Origin: DATDAH01 sp963725155
Lineage (GTDB): Bacteria > Actinomycetota > Acidimicrobiia > Acidimicrobiales > DATDAH01
NCBI GenBank assembly: GCA_963725155.1
Contig: CAVRXU010000008.1
Location: 930,001-994,000 of the forward strand
Direction of reading: 5' to 3'
Length of the DNA: 64,000 bases
Position numbers and translations under genes: made by a program. Below, in pieces: positions 55,798 through 64,000 of this stretch; the stretch's first letter is position 1; each line of letters starts with the position of its first letter. The notes beneath the pieces were generated by a model. That model saw only the letters and a program-made list of their open reading frames with translations, had not been told where the DNA came from and did not search any database.

Positions 55798-56661
55798 CTA
55801 TTCGACCACAGACCACTCCAGCACCCGGAACGAGCCCATCCCGTCGGGATCGCAGAGGGCCTCGGCCTCGTTGACCCGACTGCGGGCCCGGATGGCCTCC
55901 AGATCGCCGAGGTGGGCCCGCGCCCGCCAGATCCGACGCCCTTCCTCCACCAGATCGTCGATGCCCCACGCCCGCAGCCACTCTGCCTGGCTTCGGTCCT
56001 TGTTCGGGGCGGGGAGCTGGTCGACGGCCACCTCTGCCGTGATGTCCTGCCGGCCCAGGTGGTCCATCGGATGGCCGCCGCGGTCGTGGCCCCGATACGT
56101 GCGCAGCCAGTCCTTCCAGGGGCGGCCGGCCATCTCGGCGGTCGTGGAGGCGTAGTCGAGGACGACGAGGCGTCCGCGCAGCCGGGCCAAGACCCCGTCG
56201 ACCCACCGTCTCGCCTGGTCCTGCTGTGGCGCCAGGCCCGTCTCCGGCCAGTCCTGTCCGGGATCGAACGGCTCGCCGCCCCGGGTGAGGTCGAACGGCA
56301 TGTTGTCGAGCAGCTCGTTGGCGACGACGACGCCGACGAGCTGACCGTCCGGCAGCGCGGTCGCCGACTCGAGGCCCTCGTGTCGGGCCCGTTGGGCCGC
56401 CGACCGGTCGACGGCGACGTACCGATGCGCGCTGCCGGCCAGCGCCAAGCTCCGGCCGAGGGTGCCGGCGCCGGCGCCGACGTCGTACACCGTGAAGCTA
56501 TCCGGCCGGCCCTGCTCACCCCACCAGGCGTCCAGCCCCCGGGCGACCACGGCCCCGAACAGGGGTCCGACCTCGGGGGCGGTGAGGAAGTCACCGCGGC
56601 GCCCCGCCCCCCCGCCTTCCCGCTCGTAGAACCCGTCCGGCCCGTAGAGCGCGGCCTCCAT
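55798..56661 (-). CDS. MidA/NDUFAF7-family SAM-dependent methyltransferase
   Basis: The 287-residue protein has the MidA pattern: EAALYGPDGFYER, GDFLTAPEVGPLFGAVVAR, the SAM motif VYDVGAGAGTLGRSLA and VVANELLDNMPFDL. Mitochondrial NDUFAF7 of this family methylates an arginine of the NDUFS2 (NuoD-equivalent) subunit during complex I assembly. The gene directly follows nuoN. The family's N-terminus (IAPPFSEVM) continues upstream of the ATG, so initiation may be at a CTG at 56688 overlapping the nuoN stop, adding nine residues. Confidence 0.88.
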   Translation of the reverse strand: MEAALYGPDGFYEREGGGAGRRGDFLTAPEVGPLFGAVVARGLDAWWGEQGRPDSFTVYDVGAGAGTLGRSLALAGSAHRYVAVDRSAAQRARHEGLESATALPDGQLVGVVVANELLDNMPFDLTRGGEPFDPGQDWPETGLAPQQDQARRWVDGVLARLRGRLVVLDYASTTAEMAGRPWKDWLRTYRGHDRGGHPMDHLGRQDITAEVAVDQLPAPNKDRSQAEWLRAWGIDDLVEEGRRIWRARAHLGDLEAIRARSRVNEAEALCDPDGMGSFRVLEWSVVE

Positions 56662-56684
56662 GACCTCCGAGAACGGAGGCGCGA

Positions 56685-58206
56685 TCAGGGGAGCGCGGTG
56701 GCGGCGAGGTTGGCCACGTCGCCGAAGTGGGTGACCAGGCCGGGGAAGATGCCGAAGGCCAGCGTCCCGAGGACGGCGATGCCGAGGGCGGCGGTGAGCG
56801 AGAAGGGCACCGGGATGGACGTGGTCTCGCCCTCGGGGGCGTCCTGGAACCACATCTGGCGAGCCACGTTGGCGTAGTAGAAGAGCGCGATCACCGAGTT
56901 CACGGCCACCACCACGGCCAGCACGGCACCGGAGACGGTCTCAGCCGAGAGCAGCGCCCGGAACACGACGAACTTCGCCACCCACCCGCCGAGCGGCGGG
57001 ATGCCGGCCAGGGCGAAGAGGAACACCGACATCAGGCACGGCCAGGCGCGGGCGCGTACTGGAACAGGCCCCGATAGGACTCGATCTCGCCCGACCCGGT
57101 GCGCCGGGCCACGGCGATCACCACGGCGAAGGCGCCGAGGTTCATGGCCGCGTAGATGAGCAGGTAGACGACGACCGCGGTCAGTGCCTCCTGGCCGGCG
57201 TCACCCACGACCGCGAGCGGCGCCAGCATGAAGCCGGCCTGGGCCACCGAGGAGTAGGCGAGCATGCGCACGATGTTGGTCTGGCGCAGGGCGATCAGGT
57301 TGCCGACGGTCATGGTGACCGCGGCCAGGATCCACATCAGGGGCTCGACCACGTCGGTCCGGCCGGGGAAGGCGAGGAAGACCAGCGACAGCAGGGCCAC
57401 GAAGCCCGCCGCCTTGGAGGCCACGGCCAGGAACGCGGTGATGGGCGTCGGGGCCCCCTCGTAGGTGTCCGGGGCCCACGTGTGGAACGGGACGGCGGAG
57501 ACCTTGAAGCCGAAGCCGACGATGATGAACACGATGCCCAGGGTGATGAACGGCACGCTGGACGGCTTGGCCCCGATCTGGGCCCCGATGTCGGTGAGCA
57601 GGGTCGAGCCGGTGACGCCGTAGAGCAGCGACATGCCGTAGAGCATCACCGCCGAGGCGAAGACGCCCATCAGGTAGTACTTGAGGCCCGCCTCGTTGCC
57701 CTTGAGGTCGCGCTTGCGCCAGGCGGCGAGCATGTAGGCGGGGATCGAGAGCAGCTCGAGGGCGACGAAGATGGTGACGAGGTCCCGAGCCGAGGCCATG
57801 ACCGACATGCCGAGCAGCGAGCAGAGGAGCAGGAAGTAGTACTCCCCCTCGTGGTAGTCGCCCTCGGCGATGTAGTTGGTCGACAGGAGGACGACCACGT
57901 AGCCCGACGATGAGGAACAGGGCCTTCAGCACGAGGGCGAAGTCGTCGACGACGTAGGCCCCGCCGAACATCGACCCGGTCGGTGCCGTCGAGGGCCAGG
58001 GTGAGGACCGGGACCAGCGCGGCCAGCAGGCCGATGCCGGCCAGCGACGGGATCAGCCACTTGTCCCGCTCGAAGACGAGGTCGGCCAGGAGCACCAGGA
58101 TCAACACGCCGGTCAGGACGATCTCGGGCGCGAAGGCGTGGTAGTCGATCGTCGGGGCGGTGAACCCCCCGGCCTGGGCCAACACGGCGATCACCTCAGC
58201 CGCCAC
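56685..58206 (-). CDS. nuoN: NADH-quinone oxidoreductase subunit N, frameshifted
   Basis: NuoN is one of three antiporter-like proton-pumping membrane subunits. All parts are present in three frames: N-terminus FAPEIVLTGVLILVLLADLV, the middle FKVSAVPFHTWAPDTYEGAP with the conserved family motif, and C-terminus FLFALAGIPPLGGWVAKF. Frame breaks are single extra bases near 57978 and 57904 and two near 57036-57049. The start is GTG at 58206 or 58194, at the nuoM stop. Confidence 0.88.
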
Positions 58207-59732
58207 CGGTCAGGGAGTGGCGCACCTTCTCCACGGCGGGATCGGTGACGCTGAAGATCAGGTTGGGGTAGACGCCGAGCACGAGGATGAGCACGAGCAT
58301 CGGCACCCAGGCCACCCACTCGAAGACCGTGAGCTGGGCGATCTGCTCGTCGGCGAACTCCTCCTTGGGCGCGCCGAAGGCGGTGCGCTGGTAGAGCCAG
58401 AGCAGGTAGCCGGCGGCCAGCACCGTGCCGACGGCGGCGATGACCATGTAGGTCCGGAAGGTCTCCACCGGCAGGCCCGGCGCCGGGTTGTAGGCCGACA
58501 GGATGGCCGGGAACTCGCCCCAGAACCCGGCCAGGCCGGGCAGGCCGAGCGAGGCCATGGCGCAGAAGCCGAGGATCCAGCCCAGCTGCGGCACCTGGGT
58601 CAGCAGGCCGCCGAGGCGGCTGATCTCGAGGGTGTGGTAGCGCTCCTTCACCGAGCCGGCGACGAAGAAGAGCATGCCGGTGATGAGGCCGTGGGCGACC
58701 ATGCCGAAGATGGCGGCGTTGATGCCGAAGTCGGTCAGGGTGGCGATGCCCAGCATCACGAAGCCCATGTGGGCCACCGACGAGAAGGCGATGAGCCGCT
58801 TCATGTCGGTCTGGGCCAGGCAGCCCGAGCGCGCCGTAGATGATGCCGATGACGGCCAGGAGCCCGATGTAGGGGGCCCAGTCCTCGGCCGCCTCGGGCA
58901 GGATCGGGACGGCGATGCGGATGAAGCCGTAGGTGCCCAGCTTCAGCAGGACGGCGGCCAGGATGACCGAGCCGACGGTCGGGGCCTGGGTGTGGGCGTC
59001 GGGCAGCCAGGTGTGGAACGGGAACATCGGCACCTTGATGCCGAAGCCCATGAACATGCCGCCGAAGATCCAGAGCTGGGTCGTCGAGGCGATGCCCGCC
59101 GCCGCCTCGGGCAGGACCCGGATGTCGAAGGTCGCCGTCACCCAGGAAGTAGAGGGCCAGGAAGCTGACGATCATCAGGGCCGAGCCGAACAGGGTGTAA
59201 CAGGAAGAACTTGATCGCCGCGTACTGGCGCTGCTCGCCGCCCCAGACGCCGATCATGAAGTACATCGGGAGCAGGACGACCTCGAAGAAGACGAAGAAG
59301 AGGATCAGGTCCTGGGCCAGGAAGGTCCCGACCATGCCCGTCTCCAGGATGAGGATGAGGATGAGGAAGGCCTTCGGGTTGCCGCGGCTCGGGGAAGTGG
59401 TTCCAGGAGTAGATGATGCAGAGGGGCACGACCAGCAGCGTGAGGGCCAGCAGGGGCAGCGAGATGCCGTCGAGGCCCATGATGTAGCGGCTGTTGATGA
59501 CGTCGATCCAGTTCTTGTCGACGACGAACTGCAGCTCGCCGGCGTGGTCGTAGTCGAAGTCGAGCGAGCAGCAGGATGCCCATGACCCCGGCCGCCGAGC
59601 GAGGTCGACCAGGGCGACCACCTTGATGCAGCAGCTCGTCCGCCCTTGGGGATGAGCCATCATCACGACGGCGCCCACCAGCGGCAGGAACGTCACGAGG
59701 GTCAGGCCCCAGTCGTTGAGGAAGTCGGTCAT
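58196..59732 (-). CDS. nuoM: NADH-quinone oxidoreductase subunit M, frameshifted
   Basis: NuoM is an antiporter-like proton-pumping subunit. It starts MTDFLNDWGLTLVTFLPLVGA and contains LDGISLPLL, FFVFFEVVLLPMYFMIG, FGIKVPMFPFHTWLPDAHT and RLIAFSSVAHMGFV, spread over several frames. I identify extra bases near 58830, 59145, 59198, 59391 and 59568 and about five more in 59590-59660. With these removed the protein is continuous. Confidence 0.9.
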
Positions 59733-59748
59733 GGCTCGGTGGTGACTC

Positions 59749-61852
<2,104 letters not shown>

Positions 61853-61853
<1 letters not shown>

Positions 61854-62152
61854 CAGCCCTTCATGAGGTCGACCTCGTCGAGGTCGACGCTGCGGCGGTT
61901 GCGGTAGATGAGCAGGACGATGGCCAGGCCGACGCCGACCTCGGCGGCGGCGACGGCGATGACGAAGAGGGCGAACACCTGGCCGGCGACGTCACCGTTG
62001 AAGGCGCCGAAGGCGACCAGGTTGATGTTGACGGCGTTGAGGATGAGCTCGATCGACATCAGCACGAGCACGCCGTTGCGGCGGGCGAGCACGCCGTAGA
62101 CGCCGATGCAGAACAGGACGGCGCCGAGGAGGAGGAACTGGTTGAGCAGCAT
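61853..62152 (-). CDS. nuoK: NADH-quinone oxidoreductase subunit K
   Basis: The 99-residue protein has three transmembrane helices and the conserved glutamates of the family in VLMSIELILNAVNINL and AAAEVGVGLAIV. It is the only intact gene of normal appearance in the damaged nuo block. Its stop overlaps nuoL, and nuoJ ends three bases upstream of its start. Confidence 0.96.
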
Positions 62153-62155
62153 CCC

Positions 62156-62647
62156 CTAGTCCTTCCGCGCGAGCACGATGGCGCCGACGAGGGCGGCGAG
62201 GAGGAGCACGGACACGACCTCGAAGGGCACGAGGTAGGTGCTGAAGATCGAGTCGGCCACCTGGCTGGTCCGCTGCACCGTGTCGGCGGGCAGCTCCTGG
62301 TCGTCGAACTGGTCGATCAGGGCGTAGCCCATGACCGCGAGCAGCAGCAGGCCCACGAGGGCGGCCAGCCAGCGCTGGTCGTTGTCGAGGCTGGACTCCC
62401 CGGTGAGTGGCGCCCGGGTGAGCATGATGCCGAAGAGGAAGAGCACGACGATGGCGCCGATGTAGACGAGCACCTGGGTCGGTGGCGATGAACTCGGCGC
62501 CAGCAGGATGTACTGGGCGGCCACCCCGGCCAGCACGATGACGAGGTAGAGGGCGGCGTGGACGATGTTGCTGGTGGTCACCACCCGGAACGCGGCCAGG
62601 ACGATGGTGGCGGCGATGAGCCCGAAGGCGATGTTCTCGGCGACCAT
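62156..62647 (-). CDS. nuoJ: NADH-quinone oxidoreductase subunit J, locally scrambled
   Basis: The 163-residue protein has five hydrophobic helices and the family segment TQVLVYIGAIVVLFLFGIML. Just before it the frame reads LLAPSSSPPTQV where another frame gives the expected GAEFIAT-like residues, so two compensating indels about 20 bases apart (near 62480-62505) have scrambled seven residues. Its ATG overlaps the nuoI stop. Confidence 0.92.
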   Translation of the reverse strand: MVAENIAFGLIAATIVLAAFRVVTTSNIVHAALYLVIVLAGVAAQYILLAPSSSPPTQVLVYIGAIVVLFLFGIMLTRAPLTGESSLDNDQRWLAALVGLLLLAVMGYALIDQFDDQELPADTVQRTSQVADSIFSTYLVPFEVVSVLLLAALVGAIVLARKD

Positions 62648-63138
62648 CAGCGGGGCACCTTCTTGGCCTTCACCTCGCGACCGGCCTCGTAGGCCTCGAA
62701 GTCCGGCACCGTCTCCATCCACTCGTCGAGCCGGTCCTTGTCGTGGAGCAGGTCGGCGATGCGGTGCTCGGAGTACTCGTACTCGGGGCTCCAGAAGAGG
62801 GCCTCGAAGGGCAGACCTCGACGCAGATGCCGCAGTACATGCAGAGGGCGAAGTCGATGTCGAAGCGGTCGAGCTCGTTCTTCTGGCGGGGCTTGCCGCC
62901 CTCCCGCCGGGGCGGGGCCAGGTACTTGTGGCCCTCGATGTAGATGCACCAGTCCGGGCACTCCCGGGCACAGAGCATGCAGACGGTGCAGTTCTCCTCC
63001 TTGAGGGCGATCACGCCGCGGGCCCGGGGCGTCGGCTCCTCCTTCTCGTGGGGGTACTGCACGGTGACGCCGCCGGGCTTGAGCATGGTCGCGGAACGTG
63101 ACACCGAGGCCCTTGACCAGACCGGGGAGCTGGGGCAT
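62647..63138 (-). CDS. nuoI: NADH-quinone oxidoreductase subunit I, frameshifted
   Basis: NuoI carries two [4Fe-4S] clusters. The two cluster motifs CTVCMLCARECP and CMYCGICVEVCP are visible, but in a different frame from the start (MPQLPGLVKGLGVTF) and from the C-terminus (FEALFWSPEYEYSEHRI). An extra base near 63095 and a missing base near 62816 explain this. It starts overlapping the nuoH stop. Confidence 0.92.
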   Translation of the reverse strand: MPQLPGLVKGLGVTFRDHAQARRRHRAVPPREGGADAPGPRRDRPQGGELHRLHALCPGVPGLVHLHRGPQVPGPAPAGGRQAPPEERARPLRHRLRPLHVLRHLRRGLPFEALFWSPEYEYSEHRIADLLHDKDRLDEWMETVPDFEAYEAGREVKAKKVPR

Positions 63139-64000
63139 CAGAACACCACCTTCAGGACGGCGGTGGCCACGATGTTGATCAGGCGCAGCGGGATCAGCAC
63201 ACTTCCAGGCGAAGGCCTGGAGCTGGTCCTCCCGGAAGCGGGGGAACGTGAACCGGACCCAGAAGATGAGGAAGGACACGAACATGATCTTGGCGAACAG
63301 CACGGCCGGGCCGAGGACGTTGAGGATGTCGTCGGTGGGATCGAAGCCGGGGACCCACCAGCCGCCGAGGAAGAGGACCGAGGCGATGCGCGGCGAAGGC
63401 GAAGGCGGTGGCGAACTCGCCCATGAAGAAGAGCAGGAAGCGGAAGCCGGTGTACTCGACCTGGTAGCCGCCGACGATCTCGGACTCGGCCACCGGCATG
63501 TCGAACGGCGTCTGGGTGAGCTCGGCCTGCACGGCGGCCAGGAAGATGAAGAAGCCCACGAACTGGGTGAGGATGAACGGGTTGCCGATGGCGTCGATGC
63601 CGAAGATGGCGCCGTCGGCCTGGGCGACGACGATGCCCTGCAGGTTGCAGGGTGCCGGCCTGGATGACCACGCCGACCACGGCCAGCACCAGGGGCAGCT
63701 CGTAGGCGATGAGCTGGCCCGCCGCCCGCAGGCCGCCGATCAGGGCGTACTTGTTGGCCGAGGCCCAGCCCGCCATGAGCACGCCGATGACCGAGATGGA
63801 CGACACGGCCAAGGCGAAGAAGATGCCGGTGTCGAGGTCCTCGACGACGAGGTCGGGCCCGACGGGCACGACCACGAAGAGCAGGAACGTGGAGATCAGC
63901 ACGACCAGCGGGGCGCGGGCGAAGACCATGCGGTCGGCCCTCTCGGGGAAGATGTCCTCCTTCTGGAGGAACTTCACGCCGTCGGCCAGCAGCTGGAGCA
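63138..64000 (-). CDS. nuoH: NADH-quinone oxidoreductase subunit H, partial and frameshifted
   Basis: NuoH is the membrane subunit that forms the quinone chamber entrance. The gene's 5' end lies beyond the right edge. Visible parts are GVKFLQKEDIFPERADR, ALIGGLRAAGQLIAYELPLV, the conserved LTQTPFDMPVAESEIVGGY with the quinone-site acidic residues, and MLFAKIMFVSFLIFWVRFTFPRFR. Frame breaks occur near 63650, 63390 and 63200. Confidence 0.92.
   Translation of the reverse strand, partial: LQLLADGVKFLQKEDIFPERADRMVFARAPLVVLISTFLLFVVVPVGPDLVVEDLDTGIFFALAVSSISVIGVLMAGWASANKYALIGGLRAAGQLIAYELPLVLAVVGVVIQAGTLQPAGHRRRPGRRRHLRHRRHRQPVHPHPVRGLLHLPGRRAGRAHPDAVRHAGGRVRDRRRLPGRVHRLPLPALLHGRVRHRLRLRRASPRSSSSAAGGSPASIPPTTSSTSSARPCCSPRSCSCPSSSSGSGSRSPASGRTSSRPSPGSVLIPLRLINIVATAVLKVVF

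Overview
The window is a high-GC actinobacterial chromosome segment. Dense ATGA/GTGA-coupled operons, many GTG starts, a Zn-binding S14, an acidic N-terminal extension on NusG and acidic, Ala/Glu-rich tails on several ribosomal proteins suggest class Acidimicrobiia. That class is an inference from protein style; there is no rRNA gene to confirm it.

Almost all of positions 1-42,164 is one giant minus-strand information-processing block. In transcription order it reads tRNA-Thr, tRNA-Met, tuf (intact copy), rpmG, [ECF sigma, anti-sigma, bioA, bioF, bioD], tRNA-Trp, secE, nusG, rplK, rplA, [VOC protein], rplJ, rplL, [tyrosine phosphatase, SDR], rpoB, rpoC, [two membrane sulfatase-like paralogues], rpsL, rpsG, fusA, tuf (damaged copy), rpsJ, then rplC through secY, adk and the start of map. 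The bracketed genes are insertions into an otherwise classical order. One small plus-strand toxin-antitoxin-like pair, with two palindromic operator sites, sits in front of rpoB. Two terminator hairpins, after rpoC and after rplA, share the same sequence.

Positions 42,262-47,485 are mainly plus strand: a membrane-anchored SMC-like ATPase without a P-loop lysine, a GNAT acetyltransferase, superoxide dismutase, and a partner-switching sigma module (STAS antagonist, two RsbW-like proteins of which one has lost its ATP-site residues, and a SigB/F-type sigma factor), then a BrkB/YihY membrane protein. Positions 47,460-55,595 hold a heterodimeric ABC exporter, tRNA-Tyr, yajQ, htpX, a HAD hydrolase, acetyl-CoA synthetase and small membrane or hypothetical proteins.

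Positions 55,798-64,000 are the distal end of the complex I operon, nuoH-I-J-K-L-M-N, followed directly by a MidA/NDUFAF7-type methyltransferase. This link is notable because NDUFAF7 is a complex I assembly methyltransferase in mitochondria.

Sequence quality is uneven. The first tuf copy has four frame breaks, acs has one, and the nuo genes have dozens, almost all single-base insertions. The rest of the window is clean. The breaks look like unpolished long-read errors rather than biological decay, so those genes are annotated as full-length but frameshifted.
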